Counted from the stretch's first letter, positions 42,884 to 52,242 are shown. The stretch: 64,000 nucleotides of DNA from Clostridium amylolyticum (GCF_900142075.1 NZ_FQZO01000001.1:558001-622000), one strand, 5' to 3'. The notes: generated by a model from the letters alone, not told the origin. Made by a program: numbers and translations.

Positions 42884-45181
42884 TTGAAAAGAGAGCTTAC
42901 TCCAAAGGAAGTTATTTATAACATATGTTTAGAAGATTCTAGAACCTCAGAAGATCTCAAAGGATATTCTCAGTATAAAGAAGTACTTGAAAAAATTGAA
43001 GCCTCATTAAGTATTAACAAAGAAGGGTTTAATTTATATATAATAGATGATTACTCCAAAGAAAAAATAGATAAAATATCAAACTTTATTGAAGAACTCT
43101 ATGTAAAGAAAGAAAAGCCAAAAGATATTTGTTACGTGATATTAGAGGATGCAAAAAATCCACAGGTTTTGTATTTATCTAATGGCACAGGTACAAAGCT
43201 TAAAGAAAAGTTAGAAGAACTACAAGAATTATATGTGGATAAAGTCTTTAAATTTTATAATAGTTCTATAAACAAAGATAAAGAATCTGTGATGGATTAT
43301 GTTCAAAAACAAAGGAATTTGTATATTGGTGATCTTATGGATATAGCAAAAGCAGAAGGCTTTGACGTAAAACAAACCAATATAGGTTTTGCATTTATAC
43401 CTCTTAAAGAAGGTACCGTTATGACAGAAAAAGAATATGACGATCTGGAAATAGTAAACAAGGATGAAATTATAAATAAAGCATCAAAACTTAAAGAAGA
43501 TGCGGAAGGTGTTATAGATAAACTAAAAGATGTAGAAAATGATTCCATAAAAAAGGTTAAAGAAATATTCTTAAAATATTTAAATGAAGAAATGTCCGAT
43601 TATAAAAATATAATAGAAAAAGAGTTTTCTGAGGATTTAGGCGCCTTAGATTATCTAAGTTATGTAACTAGCTATATTGAAGAAAATTTAGTGGAAAATT
43701 ATACTTTTAACTATGATGAGGATGAAGATAAGATAAATGAAATAATCTTTAAGTTTCAGGTTAATGTTATAGTAGACAATAGCTTAAATGAACATCCCTT
43801 AGTTATTTTTGAACAAGATCCTACCATTAATAACTTAATTGGCAGTATTGAATATGAGAATCATAATGGCATATACACTACAGATATATCTTTAATTCAA
43901 GGAGGCAGCCTATTAAGGGCTAATGAAGGATGCTTAATAATAAGACTTAATGATTTAATAAGTAATGCAGGTGCATATTATTATCTTAAAAAGACATTGC
44001 TTATGGGTAAGACTAATTTTGATTATAACAAAGGATATTTGGAGTTCCTTTCTTTAGGAGGCTTAAAACCCAGTGATATAAAAATAAATGTGAAAGTTAT
44101 TATTATTGGAGATTATGAAAGTTATGATATCTTATATAATTATGATGAGGATTTCAAAAACTTATTTAAACTAAGAACTTACCATACGCCAAATAAGAAG
44201 ATAGACAGCTCAGTAGTGGCATCCTTAAATACAGTTATTGAAAAAATCATAAAAGAAAATGAAATACTGCCATTAGCCCCAGAGATTTATAGAGAGATAT
44301 TAAAATATCTATCTAGAAAAGCAGGAAGCAGAGAAAAAGTTTATTTTGACTATAATGAAATTAATAAGCTTTTAACACTGGCAGATTATAAAGCTAGGAA
44401 GGAAGGAAAAAAAGAGATTCAACGCAAGGATATAACATACTTGGCCAATGATCGGGATGTGTATGAAGAAGAAATTTTAGAATTATATAAATGCAAGAAA
44501 ATTTTATTTAATTCCAGCGATAGCAAAGTAGGAGTGATAAATGGACTTTCAGTGGTGGACACAGGATATTTTTCCTTTGGAAAACCAATTAAAATTACCT
44601 GTGTATGTGTTAGTGGAGAAGGAAATATAATAGATGCTCAAAAAGAAGGTAACCTTAGCGGAAATATTCATGAAAAGTCCACCAGTATTTTAAAGGGATA
44701 TATAAATAAGTTTATTTCTAATTATGAAAAAATACCAGTAGACTTTCATATAAGCTTTGAACAGATATATGGTAAGATCGATGGGGATTCAGCTTCCGTT
44801 GCGGAGGCCATATGTATGCTTTCCTCCCTTTGTAAAATACCTATAAGGCAAAATATAGCCATAACAGGTTCTATGAATCAATTTGGAGAAGTGCAAGCCA
44901 TAGGGGGAGTTAATGAGAAAATAGAAGGGTTTTTTAATGTATGTAAGGCTGTGGATAAGATTAAAAATAAAGGCGTGCTTATACCTTCAGCTAATAAGGA
45001 TGAGATTATATTAAATTGGGAAGTAGAAGAAGCTATTGCACAAGGTAATTTTAAAATAATAACTATGGACAGTATTGAAGATGCTGTAGAGGTATTAATG
45101 GTAGATGAAAATCACACTTTAGAGTATATATATAATACCGTAAAAGAAGAATTGAAAAAGTATATTAAACACAAAGCTTGA
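42884..45181 (+). CDS. Lon-like protease with degenerate ATP-binding site (LonC/AAA_32 type)
   Basis: 765 residues. The C-terminal Lon protease domain has the Ser636 (GDSASVAEA) and Lys679 (GGVNEKIEG) dyad, 43 residues apart as in E. coli Lon. The N-terminal half matches the AAA_32 fold (ICYVILEDAKNPQVLYLSNG), but the Walker A site expected after GFNLYI reads DDYSKEKI and cannot bind phosphate normally. It should be an ATP-independent or atypical protease. It starts with TTG 42884 and has only a weak ribosome binding site (GCAGGT). Confidence 0.85.
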   Translation: MKRELTPKEVIYNICLEDSRTSEDLKGYSQYKEVLEKIEASLSINKEGFNLYIIDDYSKEKIDKISNFIEELYVKKEKPKDICYVILEDAKNPQVLYLSNGTGTKLKEKLEELQELYVDKVFKFYNSSINKDKESVMDYVQKQRNLYIGDLMDIAKAEGFDVKQTNIGFAFIPLKEGTVMTEKEYDDLEIVNKDEIINKASKLKEDAEGVIDKLKDVENDSIKKVKEIFLKYLNEEMSDYKNIIEKEFSEDLGALDYLSYVTSYIEENLVENYTFNYDEDEDKINEIIFKFQVNVIVDNSLNEHPLVIFEQDPTINNLIGSIEYENHNGIYTTDISLIQGGSLLRANEGCLIIRLNDLISNAGAYYYLKKTLLMGKTNFDYNKGYLEFLSLGGLKPSDIKINVKVIIIGDYESYDILYNYDEDFKNLFKLRTYHTPNKKIDSSVVASLNTVIEKIIKENEILPLAPEIYREILKYLSRKAGSREKVYFDYNEINKLLTLADYKARKEGKKEIQRKDITYLANDRDVYEEEILELYKCKKILFNSSDSKVGVINGLSVVDTGYFSFGKPIKITCVCVSGEGNIIDAQKEGNLSGNIHEKSTSILKGYINKFISNYEKIPVDFHISFEQIYGKIDGDSASVAEAICMLSSLCKIPIRQNIAITGSMNQFGEVQAIGGVNEKIEGFFNVCKAVDKIKNKGVLIPSANKDEIILNWEVEEAIAQGNFKIITMDSIEDAVEVLMVDENHTLEYIYNTVKEELKKYIKHKA

Positions 45182-45211
45182 TTGTTTCAAAATACTGAAG
45201 CTATAGAATGT

Positions 45212-46303
45212 TTATCCAATAGCTTCAGTATTTTTCTTTATTTTTATTTTTGTAAGTATATAAAGAGCTAAGGGGATAATAATTTGAAATATTATAGAAT
45301 AATAGGGCCAGTAACTTGCAGCCCATTTGAACATCTCAAATATATTTGAGTATATCCAAATAGATAAAACTACACTAAAAACGGATACTGCTGTAATAAT
45401 AGAACTTTTTGAATCTATATTAAATACTTGAACTATTAAAGTAGAAGCAGCAAAAATGCACACAGCTAATTTAATTCCACCACCTATAAAAAGGTTTAAA
45501 TCTGCTAAAGGTTCTAGACTTATACCAGGTACTAGCTGAGCTATTAAATGGGTAGGAAAATTTATGTTATATAGCAACCCCCCCCCTAGAATCATTAAAT
45601 TTCTCATTATGGAATATAGAAGTATTAGCCCTAACACCAATGTAGCTATAAAAGAAACCTTTTTTGTTGAATTAGGACTATTATGAAAAGGAAAAATTGT
45701 TAAAAATACCACTGTTTCTCCAAAAGGGAAAGAAAGAAATGAAAAACTTGCAGCTAAAATAGGACCTAGTCCTTTACTGAAAACAGGTAATAAGTTTTTA
45801 ATATCATGAGAGGTAATAAGTGAAAAACTTATGGCAACAACAGTAAAGATAAGTATGGGTACTAAAAGTTCACAGACTCTTCCAATAGCTTCTATACCAC
45901 TTTTAACTAAATAAATTGTTACTATGGCATTGCTAACTATTATCACAGATATTGGAGTTTCTGGATAGGTAATGGTATCTATAAATTCTCCAAAGTTTCT
46001 CATTATTAAAGAAGAAAGATGTATAAAGTACCATGCATACAATAATGAAAGGAAATTTCCTAGGTATTTACCAAAATAATCTGTTAATATTTGTTGAAGT
46101 GGTTTTGAAGTATTTTTAACACTAATGCTGGAATACATGTTAATTAATATTAATGAGAATGGAATAGTTATTAATACAGCTATCCATGCATCTGTTTCAG
46201 CTTTACCTGCAGGATTTACTACTATGGTACTTCCATAAAGGAAAGCAGAAATCATTAACCCAAGTTGTATACTTGATATTTTATCATTTTTCCAGGTATT
46301 CAT
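45212..46303 (-). CDS. gerAB: Spore germinant receptor permease subunit (GerAB/GerKB family)
   Basis: 363 residues, about ten membrane helices, APC-type fold: ISSIQLGLMISAFLYGSTIV at the N-terminus and DAWIAVLITIPFSLILI. B subunits bind the germinant. A run of nine G in the coding strand (positions 45578-45586) encodes Gly-Gly-Gly in MILGGGLLYN, a slippage-prone site. It is the last gene of the minus-strand operon and abuts the small gene before it. Confidence 0.92.
   Translation of the reverse strand: MNTWKNDKISSIQLGLMISAFLYGSTIVVNPAGKAETDAWIAVLITIPFSLILINMYSSISVKNTSKPLQQILTDYFGKYLGNFLSLLYAWYFIHLSSLIMRNFGEFIDTITYPETPISVIIVSNAIVTIYLVKSGIEAIGRVCELLVPILIFTVVAISFSLITSHDIKNLLPVFSKGLGPILAASFSFLSFPFGETVVFLTIFPFHNSPNSTKKVSFIATLVLGLILLYSIMRNLMILGGGLLYNINFPTHLIAQLVPGISLEPLADLNLFIGGGIKLAVCIFAASTLIVQVFNIDSKSSIITAVSVFSVVLSIWIYSNIFEMFKWAASYWPYYSIIFQIIIPLALYILTKIKIKKNTEAIG
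45578..45586 (-). repeat. G9 homopolymer within gerAB
   Basis: Nine consecutive C on the + strand, so nine G in the gerAB coding strand. In this AT-rich window no other homopolymer G/C run of this length was seen. Loss or gain of one base would shift the frame inside the permease. Confidence 0.95.
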
Positions 46304-46521
46304 TATTTTACTCCTAACATATTAAAAATCATTTCAATAAGATCTGCAGGACTTAAGGGTCTTTTGTTCATAGATAATAAAAGGCTAAGGATAAGGCTTA
46401 TTAATATAAAAAATGAAAATATCCCCGCTACTTTTAATTTATTTTTAGAGGATATAATATTTTTCATTTCTAATAATACAATTATTAGAAAAGCTATTAT
46501 AATAATAATCATTTCTATCAT
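46303..46521 (-). CDS. Small two-helix membrane protein of the germinant receptor operon (possible D subunit)
   Basis: 72 residues: a helix (2-19, IEMIIIIIAFLIIVLLEM), a basic loop, and a second helix (31-50), then a short tail. Two-helix D proteins of about this size are known from Bacillus germinant receptor operons. The position between C and B, with overlaps, supports the same role here. The identity is inference. Confidence 0.7.
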   Translation of the reverse strand: MIEMIIIIIAFLIIVLLEMKNIISSKNKLKVAGIFSFFILISLILSLLLSMNKRPLSPADLIEMIFNMLGVK

Positions 46522-47687
46522 TCCCTTACTTTAGGAAGAATGGTTTCTTTTAATAATCCGGATCTTCTAATTTTAGCGTCTACTACTACTTGAACCTCAG
46601 CTGAGGAATAAAGCTCATTCCATTTATCTTCCATTTTACTCCAAGTTTTAGGATGGAATTTGCTTAAGTAATCTCCAAATCCAAATATATCGGATTTATA
46701 CTGTTTTTGAGTAATATTTATAGAATTAACCACTTCCTTCTTTATAGTATCCTGTAAAGAGTTCTCTAAGATTTCAATTACTTCCTTGGTAGTTATAGAA
46801 CCTTTGCCGTGTTGCTCTCCTATATTACCTTCAGTTTCAATTTCTACCATGAGCACTGGTTTATTATCTACAATTAAAGTTTTCAACTTACCTTTAGAAC
46901 GCATTATCTCTATAGTGATTAGTTCATCTTTATCCATAGGGTTTGAAAGATCAATGGTGGTACTTTTCATTTTGTTTGTAGCAAAGAGAAAGCCACGAGT
47001 TTCCATAGGGCTTAACCAACCTACCAGTCTATCACCATTAAAAACTGCAGTTCCTTCTACTAAAGCAGAGTTATCTTCTAATTTGCTAATAGCCCCTATA
47101 GTTAAATACTTGCTTTTACTACTAAAATCCTTTGCTATATCTATAAGCATGGTTCTCTTAAGCTTACCACGGCTCTTAGAGCTTTTAATAATGGATTGTA
47201 TATAGTTACCAGGTAAGCTTTGAGTCTTACTTTTTACTTTCAATATGTCTTCTGCTGAAACATTTTTTGATATTAATATATCGGATTGATAGTTAGTTTC
47301 ATGATCTCTCAAAAGGAAGTCAATTATATCCCCTATACCATCTCTGGCTTTATCTTCACTTATTATTATCACCCTAGAAGTGCTGTAAAATATCTTTTTG
47401 TCTAGTTTACCTACCATGTTTCTTAAACAGTCAAATATAGAATTATCTTCATAAGTAAATATGCTTACTGGATCCATATCGCTAGATTTACCCTGTTTTG
47501 AGGATGAGGTCCTAACCGCAGCTGGATTTACTAGTTGTACTGAAAGCCTAATCTTTTTTTCAGGGGCTTTATCTATACCTACAGCTGTAGAAACTCCTAG
47601 TTTAGTAATATCTACATTATTCCAACAACCATACAAACTTAAACTTAGCAATAAAAAAATGCATATTATATATTTTTTCTTAACCAT
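46518..47687 (-). CDS. gerAC: Spore germination lipoprotein, GerAC/GerKC family
   Basis: About 389 residues. A signal peptide ends in the lipobox LSLYGCW, so it is a membrane-anchored lipoprotein. KLGVSTAVGIDKAPEKKIRL and the C-terminal SKFHPKTWSKMEDKWNELYSS are typical of Ger(x)C proteins. I chose the ATG at 47687 because GAGG lies 9 bases before it. The ATG at 47702 has no good site. It overlaps gerAA by 8 bases. Confidence 0.92.
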   Translation of the reverse strand: MVKKKYIICIFLLLSLSLYGCWNNVDITKLGVSTAVGIDKAPEKKIRLSVQLVNPAAVRTSSSKQGKSSDMDPVSIFTYEDNSIFDCLRNMVGKLDKKIFYSTSRVIIISEDKARDGIGDIIDFLLRDHETNYQSDILISKNVSAEDILKVKSKTQSLPGNYIQSIIKSSKSRGKLKRTMLIDIAKDFSSKSKYLTIGAISKLEDNSALVEGTAVFNGDRLVGWLSPMETRGFLFATNKMKSTTIDLSNPMDKDELITIEIMRSKGKLKTLIVDNKPVLMVEIETEGNIGEQHGKGSITTKEVIEILENSLQDTIKKEVVNSINITQKQYKSDIFGFGDYLSKFHPKTWSKMEDKWNELYSSAEVQVVVDAKIRRSGLLKETILPKVRE

Positions 47688-49212
47688 TTTTATCAGCCTC
47701 ATTGTTTTTTTTACTATTACCTGCTCTATAAACGTTATTAGGTGAAAATACCACTGGCCTGGTTACCATAGCCCACATTGGGTAAACTATATAAGAGTCC
47801 TTTATATCTTGCTGAATAATGGGGGCTATGGGAGCCAAGTAAGGTACACCATAAGATTGCAGATTACATAGATAAATAAAGACAATTACACCTACTAGGG
47901 CTATGCCATAAAGTCCTAAAGTATTAGCAGAAATTATTAATAATATACGTAGTATTGCTACACTTTTCATAAAAGGTGGTACTATAAAGCTGGTAATGGC
48001 TGTAATAGCTATGATTATTACCATGATAGGGCTAGTTATACCAGCACCTACTGCGGCATCTCCTAGTACTATGGCACCTACTATACTTATAGTTTGACCT
48101 ACTGCTCTAGGCATTCTTATACCTGCTTCTTTTAAGATTTCAAAGGTTAGTAACATTAAAAGACATTCTAAAAAGGGTGGAAAAGGTATTCCCTCTCTAG
48201 AAGAAGATATTGTGATAAGCAGGTTAAAGGGTATTATAGACTGGTTAAAGGATAATATAGCTACGAATAATGCAGGAAGAAATATAGAAATAAATATTGC
48301 TAATAACCTTAAAAACCTTATGATAGTATAATAGAAAAAGTTTTCCGTATAATCATCAGAAGTCTGTATGGCTTCAATAAATAAATAAGGTACTGTTAGT
48401 ACTACAGGAGAGCCGTTTATTATAATAGCAATTCTTCCCTCTAGTATTTTTGAAGCAACTTTATCAGGTTTTTCTGAATTACCTACAGTGGGAAAAAGTG
48501 AATATTTTTTTTCTGATAAAAAGGATTCAAGAACACCGGAATTTATCATACTACCATAGGAAATACTATTTATTTTATTTTTAACTTTCTTAAGTATTTC
48601 ATCGTTTACTATATTATTCATATAACATATGCAGATTTCTGTATTTGATTGTTTACCCACCTTAACTACTTCAAAAACCAAATTGCTGCTATGTATAAGC
48701 TTACGAAGTAAAAAAATATTTGTGTTTAGAGATTCTACAAATCCTTCTTTGGAGCCTCTAAAGCTTATCTCTGTTTCAGGTTGCTCTATACTTCTTCCTT
48801 TTTGAGCATATAGTTCAGAGGCTAGAGCGTTAGTTTCTCCCTGAATAAAAACCACAGCATTACCCAATAAAATGTAATTTACGGCATTGTTTAAATTATT
48901 TGTTTCTACTAATTCATAACTAGGAAGTATATTATGAAGGCTATCTATAGTTACGTCTACAGGGGGGATGCGGCTGCCGATTTCAGTGAGTGGTTTTAAT
49001 AAATAATCATATAATAATTCTTTATCTATTAAGTTTTTAAGGTAACATATCAATATTTTTTTATTGGAATTTAATAAATTAATTTCACGCATACGTAAAT
49101 CTGTAGTAGAAAAAAATGCATTGCTAAGGTCTTGCTTAAGTATATTTAAATCAGAATTAATGGACATAAAAGGAGGGGCAGAAATATTTTGTGGTGAAGA
49201 GTTATTATTCAA
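47680..49212 (-). CDS. gerAA: Spore germinant receptor A subunit (GerAA/GerKA family)
   Basis: 510 residues. The soluble N-terminal half contains LGNAVVFIQGETNALASEL and EPETEISFRGSKEGFVES. The membrane half has five or six helices with REGIPFPPFLECLLMLLTFE and EAGIRMPRAVGQTISIVGA. It starts with TTG, 6 bases after GGAGG. It is the first gene of the operon order A-C-small-B. A sigma-G-like -10 (CATAATA on the minus strand) lies upstream, but the -35 is weak. Confidence 0.93.
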   Translation of the reverse strand: MNNNSSPQNISAPPFMSINSDLNILKQDLSNAFFSTTDLRMREINLLNSNKKILICYLKNLIDKELLYDYLLKPLTEIGSRIPPVDVTIDSLHNILPSYELVETNNLNNAVNYILLGNAVVFIQGETNALASELYAQKGRSIEQPETEISFRGSKEGFVESLNTNIFLLRKLIHSSNLVFEVVKVGKQSNTEICICYMNNIVNDEILKKVKNKINSISYGSMINSGVLESFLSEKKYSLFPTVGNSEKPDKVASKILEGRIAIIINGSPVVLTVPYLFIEAIQTSDDYTENFFYYTIIRFLRLLAIFISIFLPALFVAILSFNQSIIPFNLLITISSSREGIPFPPFLECLLMLLTFEILKEAGIRMPRAVGQTISIVGAIVLGDAAVGAGITSPIMVIIIAITAITSFIVPPFMKSVAILRILLIISANTLGLYGIALVGVIVFIYLCNLQSYGVPYLAPIAPIIQQDIKDSYIVYPMWAMVTRPVVFSPNNVYRAGNSKKNNEADKNG

Positions 49213-49368
49213 ATAATCACCTCCAGTTTTTATAAAAGCTATTATTAATTACAATATCTATTATTTGCTAAGTTCAAATTATTATGTCAATATTCCATAA
49301 TAATCTATAGTATAATAAAATTAATTTTAAGTTATATAAAATAGTTAATATAAAGAGGGTGGAAAGTT

Positions 49369-50484
49369 ATGATATATCTTGACTATAATGCTACAACTCC
49401 CATAGAGGAGAGGGTAAAAAAAGTAATGAAGCCATACATAGAGGATTATTTTGGTAACCCTTCCAGCAATCATGAACTTGGATATAAAACAAAAACAGCA
49501 GTGGAAAATGCTAGAAGGCAAGTGGCAGATCTGATTAATTGTGATTCAGAGGAGATAATCTTTACTAGTGGCGGCAGCGAATCAAATAATATGGTGCTAA
49601 AGGGTACTGCTTACATTAAGTCTAAAAAGGGTAAACATATAATCACTTCTAAAATAGAACATCCAGCTATATTAAATCCCTGCAGATTTTTGAGTAAAAG
49701 CGGCTATGATGTAACTTATGTATCTGTGGATAAATATGGTATGGTTAATGCAAAAGACATAGAAGATGCTATTAGAGAAGATACCATTTTAATTACTATT
49801 ATGCATTCAAACAATGAGACTGGAACATTACAACCAATAAAAGAAATAGGAAAAATTGCTGAAAAGTATAATATACTATTTCACACTGATGCATCTCAAT
49901 CCATAGGTAAGGTTCCTATAAATGTAGAAGACTTAAAAGTGGATTTCCTTACCATAGCAGGCCATAAGGTCTATGCACCAAAAGGTATCGGAGCACTTTA
50001 TATAAGGAAGGAAATTAATATTGAACCTCTTATTCATGGAGCATCTCATGAAAGCTCAAAAAGAGCAGGAACTGAAAATGTTATTTTTGATGTGGCCTTA
50101 GGAGAAGCTTGTGCTATCGCTAAAGAAAAACTTAAAGACAATTCTATAAAAGAGCTTACAGACTATTTTTATAAAGGATTATTAAATATATTCGGACACG
50201 GCATAAGACTAAATGGGCACGAGGTAAAAAGACTTCCTAATACCCTAAACATTAGTTTTATTGGAAAAGATGGAATACAGGTTTTAGATAAATTAGAAGG
50301 GGTAGCTGCTTCTACAGGCTCTGCCTGCCATTCAGGATTAACTTCTATTTCGCCTGTTTTAAGAGCTATGAAGGTTCCAGATGATGTAGCTACAGGGGCG
50401 GTTAGATTTAGTCTTGGTAGATATACAAGTAAAGAAGATATAGACATGGTTTTAGAAAAACTAAAGGATATAAATTTAATTTAA
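49369..50484 (+). CDS. Cysteine desulfurase (NifS/IscS-type, class V aminotransferase)
   Basis: 371 residues. MIYLDYNATTPIEERVKKVM, TSGGSESNNMVLKG, AGHKVYAPKGIGALYIRK (PLP lysine), and GSACHSGLTSISPVLRAMKV with the active-site Cys are typical. It makes a protein persulfide for Fe-S clusters or tRNA thiolation. There is no iscU or thiI next to it, so the acceptor cannot be named. The ATG follows AAAGAGGGTGG. Confidence 0.93.
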   Translation: MIYLDYNATTPIEERVKKVMKPYIEDYFGNPSSNHELGYKTKTAVENARRQVADLINCDSEEIIFTSGGSESNNMVLKGTAYIKSKKGKHIITSKIEHPAILNPCRFLSKSGYDVTYVSVDKYGMVNAKDIEDAIREDTILITIMHSNNETGTLQPIKEIGKIAEKYNILFHTDASQSIGKVPINVEDLKVDFLTIAGHKVYAPKGIGALYIRKEINIEPLIHGASHESSKRAGTENVIFDVALGEACAIAKEKLKDNSIKELTDYFYKGLLNIFGHGIRLNGHEVKRLPNTLNISFIGKDGIQVLDKLEGVAASTGSACHSGLTSISPVLRAMKVPDDVATGAVRFSLGRYTSKEDIDMVLEKLKDINLI

Positions 50485-50577
50485 ATTCTCAATTAAGGAA
50501 TAACTCATATGAATGCCATTAGTTTGTACATTTTTTATATTAATCTGGCATCTCCTAATAAAAATCATTAATATCCA

Positions 50578-50606
50578 TTGACAATTTGTAGAAAATAAAA
50601 TAGTAT
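50578..50606 (+). promoter_or_regulatory. Sigma-A-like promoter upstream of spoIIAA
   Basis: A perfect TTGACA (50578-50583), a 17-base spacer and TAGTAT (50601-50606). It lies 90 bases before the spoIIAA start and just upstream of a sigma-H-like site. Confidence 0.5.
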
Positions 50607-50617
50607 ATATGGTAAAA

Positions 50618-50645
50618 GAAGGAATAAATTCAATAACATAGGAAT
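50618..50645 (+). promoter_or_regulatory. Candidate sigma-H promoter of the spoIIA operon
   Basis: GAAGGAATA (50618-50626) fits the sigma-H -35 consensus and GGAAT (50641-50645) fits the -10 except at its first base; the gap is 14 bases. spoIIA is a known sigma-H target in Bacillus, which supports the reading. Confidence 0.5.
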
Positions 50646-50662
50646 ATAATATTTGCTTTGAC

Positions 50663-50691
50663 GGGAGGTGAAACTCTTTTTTTAAGAGTTT
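50663..50691 (+). promoter_or_regulatory. spoIIAA ribosome binding site followed by a hairpin before the start codon
   Basis: GGGAGGTG (50663-50670) lies 25 bases before ATG 50696, too far for normal use. Between them AAACTCTT and AAGAGTTT form a perfect 8-bp hairpin with a five-T loop (50671-50691). If folded, the effective spacing drops to about 6 bases. Confidence 0.6.
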
Positions 50692-50695
50692 AATT

Positions 50696-51031
50696 ATGTA
50701 TTTAAGATTTAGTAAAGAAGGCAATACTTTAATTATAGGACTTAACGGTGATTTAGATCATCATAGTGCAGAAGAAGTAAGAAACAAGATTGACGATAGA
50801 ATAGATAGAGACAAAATCAACAAACTGATTTTAGACTTTTCTGGAGTTACCTTTATGGATTCCTCTGGCATAGGAGTGGTTATTGGAAGATATAAAAAGC
50901 TTAATATGAGAGATGGAGAAGTACGCATTGCTGAAATAAATAATAATGTTAAAAGGGTATTTGAATTATCAGGATTATTTAAAATAATTAAAACATACAA
51001 TACTGTGGAAGAAGCTTTAAATAGGGCTTAA
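50696..51031 (+). CDS. spoIIAA: Anti-sigma F factor antagonist SpoIIAA
   Basis: 111 residues, STAS fold. GDLDHHSAEEVRNKI and FMDSSGIGVVIGRYK, with the phosphorylated serine in DSSGIG, are diagnostic. When unphosphorylated it frees sigma F from SpoIIAB in the forespore. No other start lies in frame between the ribosome binding site and ATG 50696. It is the first gene of the spoIIA operon. Confidence 0.97.
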   Translation: MYLRFSKEGNTLIIGLNGDLDHHSAEEVRNKIDDRIDRDKINKLILDFSGVTFMDSSGIGVVIGRYKKLNMRDGEVRIAEINNNVKRVFELSGLFKIIKTYNTVEEALNRA

Positions 51032-51044
51032 TGGGGGGTTAAAA

Positions 51045-51476
51045 ATGAATGAAAATATGATGAAAATTGAGTTTTTGAGTAAATCTCAAAATGAAAGTTT
51101 TGCTAGAGTTGCTGTGGCAGCCTTTGTATCTCAGCTTGATCCAACCATTGAAGAACTTACTGATGTTAAAACAGCTGTTTCTGAAGCAGTAACTAATGCA
51201 ATAATACATGGATACGAAAATAAAAGTTATGAAATGGTTTATATTGAGGCTTCTATAAAAGATAATGAGGTTACAATAACCGTAGAAGATAAAGGAGCTG
51301 GCATAGATGACATAGGTCTTGCCATGCAACCCCTATATACCTCAAGACCAGATTTAGAAAGGTCAGGAATGGGATTTACAGTAATGGAAACATTTATGGA
51401 CAGCCTTCAGGTTTTTAGCGAAAAAAATAATGGCACAAAAGTAATAATGAAGAAAAAATTCCATTCATTAAACTAG
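51045..51476 (+). CDS. spoIIAB: Anti-sigma F factor/serine kinase SpoIIAB
   Basis: 143 residues, GHKL fold. EAVTNAIIHGYE (N box), VEDKGAGIDDI (G1) and RSGMGFTVMETF (G2) bind ATP. It holds sigma F inactive and phosphorylates SpoIIAA. The ATG follows GGGGGG, 13 bases after spoIIAA. Confidence 0.97.
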   Translation: MNENMMKIEFLSKSQNESFARVAVAAFVSQLDPTIEELTDVKTAVSEAVTNAIIHGYENKSYEMVYIEASIKDNEVTITVEDKGAGIDDIGLAMQPLYTSRPDLERSGMGFTVMETFMDSLQVFSEKNNGTKVIMKKKFHSLN

Positions 51477-51485
51477 GTGGCTAAT

Positions 51486-52241
51486 ATGAATGATGGCATC
51501 TTAAAAAAAGATAATTTAAACTATAATGATAATACAGAACTGATAAAGGTAGCCAAAAGTGGAAGTAAGGAAGCCATGAACAAGCTAATTGAAATGAATT
51601 TACCTTTGGTGTCTTCTATAAGCAAGAAATTCCTTAACAGGGGATATGAATATGAAGATATATTCCAAATAGGATGTATGGGACTAGTAAAAGCCATAAA
51701 TAATTTTGATTCAGGTTATAATGTGAAATTTTCTACTTATGCAGTTCCCATGATAATAGGGGAAATAAAACGATTCCTAAGGGACGATGGAATGATAAAA
51801 GTAAGTAGAAACACAAAAAATCTCGCTAGGAAACTTCACTATGATAGAGAAGAACTTACTAAAACATTACACAGAGAACCTACTATAGAAGAATTAGCGG
51901 AATTCACAGGTATAGACAAGGAAGAAATAATATTTGCAATAGAATCCTCTAATAGTCTTCAGTATCTTTATGATACAATACATCAAGACGATGGGTCTCC
52001 AGTGCTTCTCATAGATAAATTAAGTGAAAATGCCGAAGAAGATAAGGATTTAATTGACAAGTTGGCTCTTAAAGAAGCCTTGAATAATCTTGATGCCAAA
52101 GCAAGGCAAATCATACTACTAAGATATTTTAAAGATAAAACACAAACTCAAGTAGCAAATATGCTAGGAATAAGTCAAGTTCAGGTTTCTAGAATAGAAA
52201 AGAAAGTATTAAAGCATATGAAAGATAGATTGCATGAATAA
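51486..52241 (+). CDS. sigF: RNA polymerase sigma-F factor
   Basis: About 251 residues. Region 2 has YEYEDIFQIGCMGLVKAINNF and FSTYAVPMIIGEIKRFLRDDG; region 4 has TQTQVANMLGISQVQVSRIEKK. It is the first forespore-specific sigma factor. I chose ATG 51486, 5 bases after AGGTGG; GTG 51477 touches the spoIIAB stop and sits on that site. Confidence 0.97.
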   Translation: MNDGILKKDNLNYNDNTELIKVAKSGSKEAMNKLIEMNLPLVSSISKKFLNRGYEYEDIFQIGCMGLVKAINNFDSGYNVKFSTYAVPMIIGEIKRFLRDDGMIKVSRNTKNLARKLHYDREELTKTLHREPTIEELAEFTGIDKEEIIFAIESSNSLQYLYDTIHQDDGSPVLLIDKLSENAEEDKDLIDKLALKEALNNLDAKARQIILLRYFKDKTQTQVANMLGISQVQVSRIEKKVLKHMKDRLHE

Positions 52242-52242
52242 G

